Shown in pieces: positions 53,790-62,577 of a stretch of 64,000 nucleotides of DNA. Both the position numbers and the translations under genes were made by a program. Source of the stretch: Olsenella_K absiana (lineage in GTDB: Bacteria > Actinomycetota > Coriobacteriia > Coriobacteriales > Atopobiaceae); the NCBI RefSeq assembly GCF_036408855.1, contig NZ_JAZGJQ010000002.1:62001-126000 (forward strand), written 5' to 3'. The notes under the pieces are model-generated. The model worked only from the letters and a program-made list of their open reading frames with translations. It made no database searches and was not told where the DNA came from. Each line of letters starts with the position of its first letter. Position 1 is the stretch's first letter.

Positions 53790-54908
53790 CTAGAGGACGG
53801 AGCGGAACGGCACGTTGGGCTCGTGCTCGAAGCAGTCGTGGAAGCCGCGGTCGTACATGTACTCCTTCTTGTCCTTGTCGAGGGGATACGTGTAGTCGCC
53901 GCCGGGCTGCCAGTAGTACGGGTGGAACTTGTACTGCAGACGGTCCTTGCGCATCTGGTACAGTACCTCGATCTCGCGCTGGTCGGCCATGAAGTTGGTC
54001 CAGACGTCCCAGTGGATGGGGATGACGACCTTGGCCTGCAGCGCCTCGGCCATGCGCAGGATGTCGGTGGCCTCCATCTTGTCCTGGATGCCGACCGGGT
54101 TGCAGCCGTAGGAGCCGAAGCAGACGTCCACGCCGCCGTACTCCTTCATGATGTCCTTGCCGTGCTTCGCGAAGTAGATGGAGTAGTGAGAGTCGCCGGA
54201 GTGGTAGATGTTGCCGCCCGGGGTGACGAGCAGGTAGTTGACGGCCTTCTCGTCCATGTCGGTCGGGCACTTGCCGGCCAGGTCCTCGCGGTCGGGACCG
54301 GTGGAGTCGGTGGTGGTGATGCAGGTGCGATCGAAGGAGTCCATGGCCACGATGGTCATGTCCTTGATCTTGATCTTGTCACCGGGCTTGACGACCTTGA
54401 TGCGGTCCTCGGGGACGCCCCAGCTGCGCCAGAACTCGGCGGACTTCTCCGGGCCGATGAACGGCACGGGGACCTCGTTGCCGTTCTCGTCGGTGGTGGT
54501 CATGCCGGAGTTGACGACGTGGGCGGCCCACTCCTTGGACATGTGGTCCTGGTGGTAGTGGGTGGCGAGGACGGCGTCGACGTGCTTGAAGGCGAAGGGG
54601 TCGAAGACGTAGGGGATGTTGCGCAGGTTGGGCTGCATGGCGCGGACGCCGGCCATGTTGGCCATCTGGTGGCCGACCTTCATGAGGCCGTTGCCGTGGG
54701 TGCGCTTGCCGTTGCCGGTCCACAGGTCGATGGTGATGTTGGCGTCACCGGGGGTCTTGACCCACATGCCGGTGCAGCCGAGCCACCACATCTTGACGTT
54801 GCCCTCGGGGACCACGGCGTTCTCGATGTCCTCGTTGAGCCACGTGCCCCACTCGGGGAACGTGTTCATGATCCACTTCTCGCGGGTTACCTCGTCAATA
54901 GCGGACAT
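53790..54908 (-). CDS. ulaG: L-ascorbate 6-phosphate lactonase
   Basis: 372 residues of the metallo-beta-lactamase fold, length and sequence typical of UlaG (EVTREKWIMNTFPEWGTWLNE at the N-terminus). Metal motif H117-Y-H119-Q-D121-H122, later ligands in YHSGDSHYSIYF near 250 and PIHWDVWTNF near 300. Opens L-ascorbate 6-P to 3-keto-L-gulonate 6-P in the cytosol. Last gene of the ula operon. AAAGGAGCTTGA before the ATG. Confidence 0.96.
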   Translation of the reverse strand: MSAIDEVTREKWIMNTFPEWGTWLNEDIENAVVPEGNVKMWWLGCTGMWVKTPGDANITIDLWTGNGKRTHGNGLMKVGHQMANMAGVRAMQPNLRNIPYVFDPFAFKHVDAVLATHYHQDHMSKEWAAHVVNSGMTTTDENGNEVPVPFIGPEKSAEFWRSWGVPEDRIKVVKPGDKIKIKDMTIVAMDSFDRTCITTTDSTGPDREDLAGKCPTDMDEKAVNYLLVTPGGNIYHSGDSHYSIYFAKHGKDIMKEYGGVDVCFGSYGCNPVGIQDKMEATDILRMAEALQAKVVIPIHWDVWTNFMADQREIEVLYQMRKDRLQYKFHPYYWQPGGDYTYPLDKDKKEYMYDRGFHDCFEHEPNVPFRSVL

Positions 54909-54931
54909 TCAAGCTCCTTTCGTAAGTGAGC

Positions 54932-54958
54932 CCCGCCCCCGGGGCGACCGGGGGCGGG
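54932..54958 (-). other. Hairpin ahead of ulaG
   Basis: 11-base perfect arms around GGCGA, between the unknown gene and the ulaG ribosome site, without U-run. Confidence 0.6.
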
Positions 54959-54971
54959 AAGGTCTTAGTGC

Positions 54972-56024
54972 CTAGGCGGTCACGTCGTAGAGGGCGACCT
55001 CGTTGGTCTCGCGGTTGGCCGAGATGATGTGGTCCTGGCCGTCGTTGAAGACCCAGCAGTTGGCGGGGCCGCAGTCGTGGTCGATGATCTCCACGGCGTA
55101 GGCGCCGTCCTCGTAGCCGAGGCGCATGAGGTCACGGCCGCCCTTGCGGTTGCCGAGCACCGCACTGGACTTGCCGGCGAGGTCACCAGACCAGATGGCG
55201 TGCAGGAACGGACGCTTCTCCGGGTCCTCCCAGACCTTCTCGTAGCTGTCCTCGTTCTCGGTGGCATGCCACACGGAGAGCGTGTCGCCATGGAAGGTGG
55301 AGATGGTCACGACCTCGTCCTTGCCGTCGCCGTCGAGATCCGCGAGGCACATGTCGCTCGTGGGCTGCACGAGGAGGCAGCGAACGTCCCACTCGCCGTC
55401 GCGCGTCGCGGGCGCCGTGTAGCGGAAGACGCCGGCGGCGGTGCCCACGAGGGCGAAGCTGCGGTCCGGGGCCATGTAGAAGCCGTGGTTCTGAAGCTGG
55501 TAGTTCGCGATCTTCGTGAGCTGCAGCTGGTGGTCCTCGTCATAGCGCTCGAGATCGCCGTCGAGCGGCGCGACGTAGACCGCGCCGGGGTCGCGCCAGT
55601 CGTTCTTGAACTGGCGGCACTCGCTCTTGATGGTGCAGGCGATGAGCCAGTCCTGGCCGTCGGCGCCCTTGAGGACGCCGAAGCGGTGCACGTAGGGCAG
55701 GTCGCAGACGACCGACATCTTCCAGGTGCCGTCCGCCTGGCGCGTCCAGGTGACGATCTTGGCGTCGTCCGCGCCGAAGTTGGGCGAGAAGAACTTGTAG
55801 GTGGCCATCAGCTGGTCGCCCCTGCCGGGGGCCTGCGTGACGGTCATGACGCCGCCGGGGCCCTCGTTGACGTCCTCGATGACCTTGCCGTCGAGGGTGA
55901 AGCGGCGCATCGGCCCTTCCTTCTCCGTAGCGACGACGAAGCCGTTGGTGTCGGCGCCGTCGAACATGCAGACGGCGTAGCACTTGACCATGTCAGTCGC
56001 GAGAACGTGCTTCTGGTAGTTCAT
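54972..56024 (-). CDS. Unknown cytosolic beta-propeller-like protein of the ula operon
   Basis: 350 residues, no signal peptide, no membrane segment. The composition is strand-rich with repeated units, and one unit carries a calcium-type FG-GAP/VCBS motif (LADLDGDGKDEVV near 230), followed by similar spaced segments (SGDLAGKSSAVLGNRKGG, VFNDGQDHIISANRETNEV), which suggests a six- or seven-bladed propeller. It lies between ulaB and ulaG in a tight operon, so it probably acts on ascorbate or its phosphate, perhaps as a lactonase, a mutarotase-like enzyme or a sensor. I do not recognise a named family. Start ATG with a GAGGTGAG site. Confidence 0.8.
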   Translation of the reverse strand: MNYQKHVLATDMVKCYAVCMFDGADTNGFVVATEKEGPMRRFTLDGKVIEDVNEGPGGVMTVTQAPGRGDQLMATYKFFSPNFGADDAKIVTWTRQADGTWKMSVVCDLPYVHRFGVLKGADGQDWLIACTIKSECRQFKNDWRDPGAVYVAPLDGDLERYDEDHQLQLTKIANYQLQNHGFYMAPDRSFALVGTAAGVFRYTAPATRDGEWDVRCLLVQPTSDMCLADLDGDGKDEVVTISTFHGDTLSVWHATENEDSYEKVWEDPEKRPFLHAIWSGDLAGKSSAVLGNRKGGRDLMRLGYEDGAYAVEIIDHDCGPANCWVFNDGQDHIISANRETNEVALYDVTA

Positions 56025-56068
56025 CTCTCACCTCTGTGCGGACGTGGTGCTTGGACGTGGCGTTGGTC

Positions 56069-56374
56069 TTAGGCGAACTTCTTGTCGACGCCGGCCTCGA
56101 GGAACTTCTCCTCGATCTCCTTGTCGCTCATGACGTTCTTCAGCGGCACGGTGATGATGCCGGCGGCCTTGGCGTCGGCGAACATGTTCTCGAAGTTGCG
56201 CGGGAAGCAGACGATGTCATAGGTCTTGGCAGTGGAGGTACCCTCGGCCAGCGCGCAGTGGTGGACCTTGGGATCCTTGAGGTTGAGCTTCTTGGCGACG
56301 CGCTCGACCGCCATCTGCATCATCAGGGAGGTGCCGGAGCCGTTCGCGCAGGCGCACAGAATCTTGGTTGCCAT
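56069..56374 (-). CDS. ulaB: Ascorbate PTS component IIB
   Basis: 101 residues. The phosphorylated cysteine is C9 in CANGSGTSLMM, aligned with the C-x-N-G-x-G-S/T-S loop of IIB lactose/ascorbate-type domains. It accepts phosphate from IIA (UlaC) and gives it to ascorbate during passage through UlaA. Start chosen at the ATG eight bases after GAAAGGA; an ATG three codons earlier overlaps the site. Confidence 0.94.
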   Translation of the reverse strand: MATKILCACANGSGTSLMMQMAVERVAKKLNLKDPKVHHCALAEGTSTAKTYDIVCFPRNFENMFADAKAAGIITVPLKNVMSDKEIEEKFLEAGVDKKFA

Positions 56375-56409
56375 GGTTGACATCCTTTCCGGGGCTTGGC
56401 CCCATCTGA

Positions 56410-56434
56410 GTCCGGGCCCCGTCGGGGCCCGGAC
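56410..56434 (-). other. Hairpin between ulaA and ulaB
   Basis: 11-base perfect arms around a 3-base loop, no U-run, in a 133-base gap. A second small hairpin (GGGGC-CAA-GCCCC) follows nearer the ulaB site. Confidence 0.65.
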
Positions 56435-56507
56435 GGTACTTGCCTGAAGTCTACCCACCGGGGCAGGCTCAACTACGTGCTCGACGAACCAGGTACGGGG
56501 AGCGAAG

Positions 56508-58115
56508 CTACTCAGCCTTCTCGGCGGAAGCCTCGGCCTTGGCCGCGTACTCCTTGTACTTGTCGTAGTCCTCGACCTCGAGGAAGTAGGTGCTGTTGCC
56601 GTTCTCGTCCTTCGGGGCGGCCTTGTACTGGAGCTGCGGGATGACGATGAGGATGACGGCGACGATGGCCACGCCGATCCAGCCGAGGTACTTCATGATG
56701 ACCGTGAAGAGCGGCCAGATGGTAGCCCAGTCGAACATGCCGAGGTAGCCGCCGAAGGCGTACATCTGGACCCAGGAGGCGATGAGGGCGGAGCCGAAGA
56801 CCTGGCAGAGGCCGCAGATGAACGGGAGGATCAGGCAGGCCTTGAGGCCACCCTTGTTGTTGGCGTAGACGCCGATGACGGCGTTGTCGAAGAACAGGGG
56901 CACGAAGCCGGCGACCACGAGGACCGGGGAGTGCATGAGCAGCAGCGCGCCGATGGCGAGGAACTGGCCCACGGCACCGGCCATGAAGCCGATGGTGACG
57001 GCGTTGGTGGAGCCGAAACCGAAGGTGACGGCGCAGTCGACGCCGGGGACGGAGCCCTTGATCAGCTTGGAGGAGATGCCCTGGAAGGAGGTGGTGAGCT
57101 CGGCGACGAAGGTGCGGACGCCCAGCTGGAGGATCGTCAGGTAGACGGCGAACTGGAAGCAGTTGTAGAGGACGTAGAAGAAGAAGTCCTTGCCGGGGGT
57201 CAGCGCGGCGTTGCCGGTGAGCTGCTTGTCGGCGGTCAGCTTGATCAGGAAGTCCGGACCGATGACGCACAGGATGATGCCGAAGAAGATGGTCATCAGG
57301 ATGGCCGTGGAGACCATGTTCTCGTTGAACATGGACAGCCAGCCGGGCAGCTCGATGTCCTCGAGGCGCTTGTCGAAGACGGAGTGCTTCTCGGGGTTCT
57401 TGGCCTGCTTCTTGGCGTCGCGGCGAGCCATCCAGCCGGCGACCTTGGACGCGAAGAAGATGCCGAACATCTGCTGGTGGCCGATGGAGAAGCCGGCGCC
57501 GTCAGTGAGCTCCTGGGTCGGACCGACCGTGAGGTTGGAGCCGACGGCCCAGTAGAGGCCGAGGAGGAGGGTCATGACGAAGAGGGCGGGGCCGGAGGCG
57601 AGCTGGGGGAAGCAGAACATGATGAGCCACAGGGCGGTAGCGGCCTGCTGGACCTGGACGTTGCCCGTGGTGAAGATGGCGCGCATCTTGGTCTTGTTCT
57701 TGAAGGCGACCAGTGCGATGTTGAGGATGTAGGCGAACAGCAGCAGGAGCATGTACTGCGAGATGTTCGCGCCCTGGAGGAAGGAGACGTCAGCGAGGGA
57801 GAAGTCGCCGGCAGCGGCCGCCTTGACGCCCGCGTCGACGGCGTTGTTGCCGAAGTAGGGGTCGATGACCATAGCGGTCAGGTTGAAGCGCTCCTTCAGG
57901 CCGACGATGACCGGGCGGAAGGAGTTGGTCAGGCCCGCGGAGCCGACCTGCAGGATCATGTAGCCCACGGAGGCCTTGATGAAGCCCGCGAGGACCTCGT
58001 ACCAGTGCTTGCCGAGCAGGGCGTAGCCGATCACGACGATGAAGCCGATGATCCAGGCCGGTTGGGAGAGAATGGTCGAAGAGAACCAGTTCACCCCTGC
58101 CAACAAAATGTCCAT
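56508..58115 (-). CDS. ulaA: Ascorbate PTS component IIC, membrane carrier
   Basis: 535 residues with about eleven helices, UlaA/SgaT family. N-terminal WFSSTILSQPAWIIGFIVVIGYALLG and GSAGLTNSFRPVI are characteristic; the substrate region contains TQELTDGAGFSIGHQQM near 210. It is about 70 residues longer than E. coli UlaA, mainly in a hydrophilic, charged C-terminal tail (from residue 500). GAGAGAGGAACAGC before the ATG decides the start. Confidence 0.94.
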   Translation of the reverse strand: MDILLAGVNWFSSTILSQPAWIIGFIVVIGYALLGKHWYEVLAGFIKASVGYMILQVGSAGLTNSFRPVIVGLKERFNLTAMVIDPYFGNNAVDAGVKAAAAGDFSLADVSFLQGANISQYMLLLLFAYILNIALVAFKNKTKMRAIFTTGNVQVQQAATALWLIMFCFPQLASGPALFVMTLLLGLYWAVGSNLTVGPTQELTDGAGFSIGHQQMFGIFFASKVAGWMARRDAKKQAKNPEKHSVFDKRLEDIELPGWLSMFNENMVSTAILMTIFFGIILCVIGPDFLIKLTADKQLTGNAALTPGKDFFFYVLYNCFQFAVYLTILQLGVRTFVAELTTSFQGISSKLIKGSVPGVDCAVTFGFGSTNAVTIGFMAGAVGQFLAIGALLLMHSPVLVVAGFVPLFFDNAVIGVYANNKGGLKACLILPFICGLCQVFGSALIASWVQMYAFGGYLGMFDWATIWPLFTVIMKYLGWIGVAIVAVILIVIPQLQYKAAPKDENGNSTYFLEVEDYDKYKEYAAKAEASAEKAE

Positions 58116-58137
58116 GCTGTTCCTCTCTCTATCTCCA

Positions 58138-58154
58138 GGGCAACCCGTTTGCCC
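58138..58154 (-). other. Small hairpin between ulaC and ulaA
   Basis: GGGCAA/TTGCCC arms with a 5-base loop in the 66-base gap ahead of ulaA. Short and without U-run. Confidence 0.4.
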
Positions 58155-58181
58155 CAAATAGGCTCTCTGTCGCGCGTCCGC

Positions 58182-58646
58182 CTACTCGTCGCCGACCATT
58201 GCGTCGATCTCGAGCAGCTCGTCCGTGCTCTCGATCTTCTTGAGGCGCTCGACGACCTCCTCGTTGGAGAGCACCTGCGCGAGGCGCTGCATGCTCTTGA
58301 GGTGCTCGTCGGGGTCGGTGTCGCTCAGCGTGAAGAAGATGGTGGCGTCGGTGTCCTCGTTGGCGGGGTCCTCGAAGTGGACCGGCTCCTTGACGCGCAT
58401 GAAGCTGATGGCGTCACGGTTGGTGCCACGGGCGTTCTCCATGGCGTGCGGCATGGCGACGCCCGGCATGAGGACGATGTAGGGGCCGTGCTTCTCGACG
58501 TTCTCGATCAGGCAGTCACCGTACTCGGGGTCGACGGAGCCATCCGCGATGAGGGGCTTGATGCCCTCCAGGAGGGCCTCCTTCCACTCGAGCGGCCCGT
58601 CCACCAGGTTGCAGTGCCCCTGCTCGTACAGCTGCTTAAGAAGCAT
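58182..58646 (-). CDS. ulaC: Ascorbate PTS component IIA
   Basis: 154 residues, mannitol/fructose-type IIA domain. The phosphorylated histidine is H67 in VAMPHAMENA; the downstream segment DPANEDTDATIFFTLSDTDPDEHLKSMQRLAQVL is typical. First gene of the ula operon. ATG at 58646 with AAGGGAGAGG; a longer upstream frame would run through the operator region. Confidence 0.94.
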   Translation of the reverse strand: MLLKQLYEQGHCNLVDGPLEWKEALLEGIKPLIADGSVDPEYGDCLIENVEKHGPYIVLMPGVAMPHAMENARGTNRDAISFMRVKEPVHFEDPANEDTDATIFFTLSDTDPDEHLKSMQRLAQVLSNEEVVERLKKIESTDELLEIDAMVGDE

Positions 58647-58704
58647 GCCCTCTCCCTTCTGTAGAGCTCCTCCGAGCTCCTTACCGGCATAAGGTACTTT
58701 ACAT

Positions 58705-58719
58705 ATCGTTCTGAACGAT
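58705..58719. promoter_or_regulatory. Operator palindrome ATCGTTC-T-GAACGAT
   Basis: Perfect 15-base palindrome about 60 bases ahead of the ulaC ATG. A further GAACG half-site follows at once. Confidence 0.65.
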
Positions 58720-58736
58720 TGAACGACGAAAGCTAC

Positions 58737-58749
58737 GTTCATAATGAAC
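58737..58749. promoter_or_regulatory. Operator palindrome GTTCAT-A-ATGAAC
   Basis: Perfect 13-base palindrome, centre about 31 bases (three helical turns) from the one at 58705-58719. Confidence 0.6.
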
Positions 58750-58801
58750 TCTTACACGGATACTACACCATCCCAAGTTATTCGGCGGCATTAATTTTGC
58801 C

Positions 58802-58843
58802 GTGAACGAATTTATTGGTCGTTTTGGCGTTAGATTCGTTCAC
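58802..58843. promoter_or_regulatory. Spaced inverted repeat GTGAACGAAT / ATTCGTTCAC
   Basis: Perfect 10-base arms 32 bases apart start to start (three helical turns). The right arm lies between the -35 and -10 of the regulator's own promoter, so binding would block it. Confidence 0.7.
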
Positions 58844-58851
58844 AATAGTAT
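58824..58851 (+). promoter_or_regulatory. Promoter of the DeoR regulator gene
   Basis: TTGGCG, 16 bases, TAGTAT. The spacer contains the operator arm ATTCGTTCAC. The 5' leader would be about 150 bases. Confidence 0.55.
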
Positions 58852-58914
58852 TCAAAAGCAACCTTTTTCGTTCTAAGAGTCATGGAAGCGTTGCAAAGTG
58901 ATAAATTTCAGACT

Positions 58915-58944
58915 GATTGGTTATGATAAGGTAGCAAACCAATC
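58915..58944. promoter_or_regulatory. Inverted repeat GATTGGTT / AACCAATC
   Basis: 8-base arms with 14 bases between; a TATGAT hexamer (58922-58927) lies inside, so this may be a second promoter/operator of the regulator. Confidence 0.4.
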
Positions 58945-59013
58945 GCATAGTTCGGATTGTTCGCTCGGCGCCCTCAGCAGGGATCGGCCCGGGGTTCTAC
59001 GAGGGGGGTTCTG

Positions 59014-59811
59014 ATGGGACAGAGCAGGGCGTTCGTCGAGAGGCGCAGGGCCAGCATGGAGGAGCTGATCCGCTCGCGCGGTCAGGTCCAGGTCTCCGAC
59101 CTGGCGGACCACTTCGGGGTCTCCCCCCTCACGGCGAGGCGCGACCTCGACTACCTCGAAAGCAAGGGGCTGGTCTCGCGCCGCTACGGCGTGGCGATGA
59201 GCCGCGACGACGCAGGCGGGCTCTCGGGCACCAACAGGATCGAGCGCGCCAAGTCAGCCATCGCGCAGCGTGCGGCGGAGCTCGTCGAGGACGGCGAGCA
59301 GGTCTTCGTCAACACGAGCACCACGGCGCTCGACGTGATCGGCAAGATCGCCTCGCGCGACGTGTCGGTCATCACGAACAGCGTCTCCGGCCTCACGATG
59401 GCCACGCCCTCCCCGGGCATCACGGTCCTCGTCACCGGGGGCGAGGTGCGCATGCCGCGCGGCGTGCTCTCCGGCGAGTTCGCCCTCAACAACATCCGCA
59501 GCGTCACGGCCACCAAGTGCTACGTGGGCTGCGCGGGCGTCACGGCGGAGGCGGGCGCGACCTCCAACACCCTGCAGGAGGCCATCGTCAACTCGCAGAT
59601 GCTGCAGCACTCCACCTACAAGGTGATCCTTGCGGACTCGACCAAGCTCAGCAAGCAGGCGGGCTTCGCCTACGCGCGCGCCGACGAGTTCGACCTGCTC
59701 ATCACCGACAAGTGGGCGACCCCGACCGACCTGGCCGAGCTCAGGGACGCGGGCCTCTCGAACATCGAGGTCGTGGACCCCGACGAGCTCGTCGGCCCGC
59801 TGCTCCCATAG
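59014..59811 (+). CDS. DeoR-family repressor, probably UlaR-like
   Basis: 265 residues. Winged helix at the N-terminus (VQVSDLADHFGVSPLTARRDLDYLESKGLVSRRYG, about 26-60) and the DeoRC sugar-phosphate sensor with STTALDVIGKI near 109 and ILADSTKLSKQAGFAYARADEFD near 205. Divergent from ulaC and next to GTTC/GAAC palindromes; it likely represses the ula operon and itself until ascorbate 6-P appears. The ATG with GAGGGGGG upstream decides the start; the 19-codon extension has no site. Confidence 0.9.
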   Translation: MGQSRAFVERRRASMEELIRSRGQVQVSDLADHFGVSPLTARRDLDYLESKGLVSRRYGVAMSRDDAGGLSGTNRIERAKSAIAQRAAELVEDGEQVFVNTSTTALDVIGKIASRDVSVITNSVSGLTMATPSPGITVLVTGGEVRMPRGVLSGEFALNNIRSVTATKCYVGCAGVTAEAGATSNTLQEAIVNSQMLQHSTYKVILADSTKLSKQAGFAYARADEFDLLITDKWATPTDLAELRDAGLSNIEVVDPDELVGPLLP

Positions 59812-59831
59812 GGATATCCCGGCGCCGCCCC

Positions 59832-61136
59832 CTACGCCTCGAGGTCGCGAAACGAGAAGCTCCTGCGCCCCTCGGCGAAGTCCGCGACCACGTCGCCGTG
59901 CCCGACCAGGCGATACTTGTAGGTCTCGAGGCCCTCCAGGCCGACCGGCCCCCGCGCGTGGAGCTTCCCGGTGGAGATGCCGACCTCCGCGCCGAAGCCG
60001 TAGCGGAAGCCGTCCGCGAAGCGCGTGGAGCAGTTGCGGTAGACGCCGGCCGAGTCGACCATCTGCATGAAGTACTCGGCGACCTCGTCGTCGCGGGTGA
60101 CGATGCAGTCGGTGTGGTGCGAGCCCCAGCGGTTGACGTGCGCCACGGCCTCCTCCACGCCCGAGACGACCCTGGAGCTCATCACGTAGTCGCCGTACTC
60201 GGTGCCGAACTCGTCGTCGCCCATTAGCTCCACCGCAGGGTCCACGCCGTCTCCCGCGGTGAGGTCGACGACCTGCCGGGTGCCCCTCAGGCGCGCCCCC
60301 CTCCCCGCGAGGGCCGCCTGGACCATGGGCAGGAACTCGGCCGCGACCCCCTCGTGGACGAGGAGCGTCTCTGCGGCGTTGCAGACCGCGGGGTACTGCG
60401 TCTTGGCGTCCACGACCACGCGGCAGGCGAGCTCCAGGTCCGCGTCCTTGTCCACGTAGACGTGGCAGACGCCCGAGGAGTGGCCCATGACCGGAATCTT
60501 GGTGTGCTCCTGGATGTAGCGGACGAAGGCGTTGGAGCCGCGGGGGATGAGAAGGTCCACGTCCCCGTCGCAGCCCAGGAGCTCGTCGACCTCCGCGTGC
60601 GACTCGGCGAGCGCGAGGCTCTCAGCCGGCAGGCCCGCCCCCTCCACGGCCCGGTGGACGACCTCGAAGAGGGCACGGTTGGTGTTCGCCGTCTCCTTGC
60701 CGCCCTTGAGCAGGGCGCAGTTGCCGCTCTTGACGCACAGGGAGGCGACCTGGACGAGCGCGTCCGGGCGGGCCTCGAAGATCACGCCGATCACGCCGAT
60801 GGGGCAGCTCACGCGCGTGAGGACGAGGCCGTCCGCGAGCTCGCGGTTAAGGGAGACGCGCCCGATCGGGTCGGGCAGGCCCTGGAGCCCCTCGAGCTGC
60901 GCCTGGCTCTCGGCCATCTTGACCTCGTCGTAGCGCAGGCGCTTGCGGATGGTGGCAGGAAGGCCCGCCTCCTCGGCGGCCGCCAGGTCGAGGCGGTTGG
61001 CCTCGAAGATGATGGGCGCCGCGTCCCTGAGCCCGGCCGCGATCCTCGCCAGCGCATCGTTTCGCTGCTCCAGCGAAGAGGCGCCCAGCCGCGGGGCGGC
61101 CGCCTTCATCCTCCGTGCCTCTTCCCTCACGCCCAT
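59832..61136 (-). CDS. proA: Gamma-glutamyl phosphate reductase (glutamate-5-semialdehyde dehydrogenase)
   Basis: 434 residues, full length. PIGVIGVIFEARPDALVQVASLCVKSGNCALLKGGKE near 117-152 binds NADPH and substrate, the catalytic cysteine is in AVCNAAETLLVH near 255, and GDEFGTEYGDYVMS near 315 is diagnostic. Reduces glutamyl-5-phosphate in proline synthesis. No proB is present in the window. The ATG at 61136 has GAGGGGGTCGAC; a much longer upstream frame is noise. Confidence 0.95.
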   Translation of the reverse strand: MGVREEARRMKAAAPRLGASSLEQRNDALARIAAGLRDAAPIIFEANRLDLAAAEEAGLPATIRKRLRYDEVKMAESQAQLEGLQGLPDPIGRVSLNRELADGLVLTRVSCPIGVIGVIFEARPDALVQVASLCVKSGNCALLKGGKETANTNRALFEVVHRAVEGAGLPAESLALAESHAEVDELLGCDGDVDLLIPRGSNAFVRYIQEHTKIPVMGHSSGVCHVYVDKDADLELACRVVVDAKTQYPAVCNAAETLLVHEGVAAEFLPMVQAALAGRGARLRGTRQVVDLTAGDGVDPAVELMGDDEFGTEYGDYVMSSRVVSGVEEAVAHVNRWGSHHTDCIVTRDDEVAEYFMQMVDSAGVYRNCSTRFADGFRYGFGAEVGISTGKLHARGPVGLEGLETYKYRLVGHGDVVADFAEGRRSFSFRDLEA

Positions 61137-61330
61137 GTCGACCCCCTCGCAAGCCCCGGCGCCGGGGCGACCCGCCCGCACGGCGCCGGGAGACGTCACC
61201 GGTTCAGGCGAGTCTACCCGAGAACATGCGGGGACGCGGCCGTGGCGGGCCCCTTTTTCGGGAAGCGAAACCATGGGAGGGACGGGCACCCCCTGCAGCA
61301 GGGACCGCCACCCCGCCGGCGGTGGCGGGC

Positions 61331-62275
61331 CTACGCGGTGGTGGCGCCGGAGACGCCCTCTATGACCATGTTCTGGAAGCGGTTGCTCATGAACTCGTTC
61401 GAGTAGTGCTCGTCGACCCACTCCTCGAAGCCGTTACGCGGCGCGACGCCCGCGTCGCGTGCGGCGCGGCGCTGGAAGCAGACGAGGGTCATCGAGATGT
61501 CCGCCGCGAGGTAGACGGCGAGGAGGCCGACGAAGGCGACCTGGCGCCTGGTAGTGGGCTCGCCGATGAGCTGCAAGATCCAGGGGGTCACGACCTGCGC
61601 CCAGAGCAGCCCCAGGACGCCCCAGAAGAAGAGGAAGGGGACGGCGACCCACTTGGTGATGTGCCCCCAGACGTGCGAGTAGTCCCACGAAACGGCGCCC
61701 ATGAAGGTCTCCATGCCCCAGCCGGTCACCTGCTCGAGCAGACCGCCCACCAGCATCGACACCAGGAAGATCGCCCACCACGGCGCCCCCTTGCGACGCA
61801 GGGCGAGGGAGATGATGGTGAGCAGCACCGTCCCCACGCCGTACAGGGGCGAGAAGGGCCCCCACACCAGGCCGACGCGGCTCTGCGTGAGGCCTGCGGT
61901 GACGTACATCCACGCCTCCTCGAGCAAGAGGCCGCCCACGGAGCCGACCACGAACAAGATCACGACCTGGTAGGCCGAGATGCGCAGGTGGTCGACGTAG
62001 TCGTCGCGCACGACCTTCTCGGCGTGGCGGACGAGGCGCAGCTGGCGGTGCGTGAGGCGGGGACGCTTGCCCACCTCCCTGCCGACGGCCTTCTCGACCT
62101 GGTACTCCTCGAGCAGGCGGGCTGCGACCTGGACGTCCTCGGGGACGTTTCTCCCCTCCGCCGCGCGGTGGATGAGCGGCCCCCTGCCGAGCCAGGCGAC
62201 GAAGCTCCGCACGAGCCACACCACGAGCCTGATGGCGAGAAGGACCAGGAGAAGGCTGACGAGTGACCAGAACAT
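61331..62275 (-). CDS. CmpB-type putative ABC transporter membrane protein
   Basis: 314 residues. One N-terminal membrane helix, a charged cytosolic stretch (about 30-110), then five or six helices with the family hallmark GSVGGLLLEEAWMYV ... GPFSPLYGVGTVLL near 120-160 (glutamates and G-P-x-x-P-x-Y-G). The family (ABC_trans_CmpB) is annotated as a putative ABC permease but is often encoded alone, as here. Function unknown. GGAGGTGTCC before the ATG. Ends with the acidic/amphipathic segment EEWVDEHYSNEFM. Confidence 0.75.
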   Translation of the reverse strand: MFWSLVSLLLVLLAIRLVVWLVRSFVAWLGRGPLIHRAAEGRNVPEDVQVAARLLEEYQVEKAVGREVGKRPRLTHRQLRLVRHAEKVVRDDYVDHLRISAYQVVILFVVGSVGGLLLEEAWMYVTAGLTQSRVGLVWGPFSPLYGVGTVLLTIISLALRRKGAPWWAIFLVSMLVGGLLEQVTGWGMETFMGAVSWDYSHVWGHITKWVAVPFLFFWGVLGLLWAQVVTPWILQLIGEPTTRRQVAFVGLLAVYLAADISMTLVCFQRRAARDAGVAPRNGFEEWVDEHYSNEFMSNRFQNMVIEGVSGATTA

Positions 62276-62577
62276 GCCAGGACACCTCCACGGACGTGTA
62301 CGCGCAGCTCCGAATGCCCGCGCGCTCCGCCTGACCCTACCATGAGCGGGGCGCGCTGTCACGCCCGCACGGTAGCCGACCCCTCGCGTCCAGCCGGCCC
62401 GCACGCGGGGCGCGAGCGGGGCGAAAGGCCCCGCGGGCGCCCGAGATACGTTGTTTTCGCAGATACCGCCGCATGCAGCCCCGGAGGGGGACGGCGCGAA
62501 CGTAGAGTAGGACGGCTTTGCAACCACGACGGCCCGTCGCACGCGACGCGGTACGCAACCAATCGGAGTCACAACAC
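62276..62577. other. Divergent gap before the RNA helicase gene
   Basis: 302 bases without a gene. The distal part (62450-62560) is slightly AT-richer and includes TTGTTT and TAGAGT hexamers that are too far apart for a standard promoter. A long 5' leader of the helicase gene is possible; no RNA motif was recognised. Confidence 0.45.

Larger units (their letters stand above)
58647..59013. other. Divergent control region between ulaC and the DeoR regulator
   Basis: 367 bases, strongly AT-rich at 58680-58950. It contains palindromes at 58705-58719 and 58737-58749, a long inverted repeat at 58802-58843, a plus-strand promoter and a further repeat at 58915-58944. The minus-strand ula promoter is not obvious. 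Confidence 0.7.
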
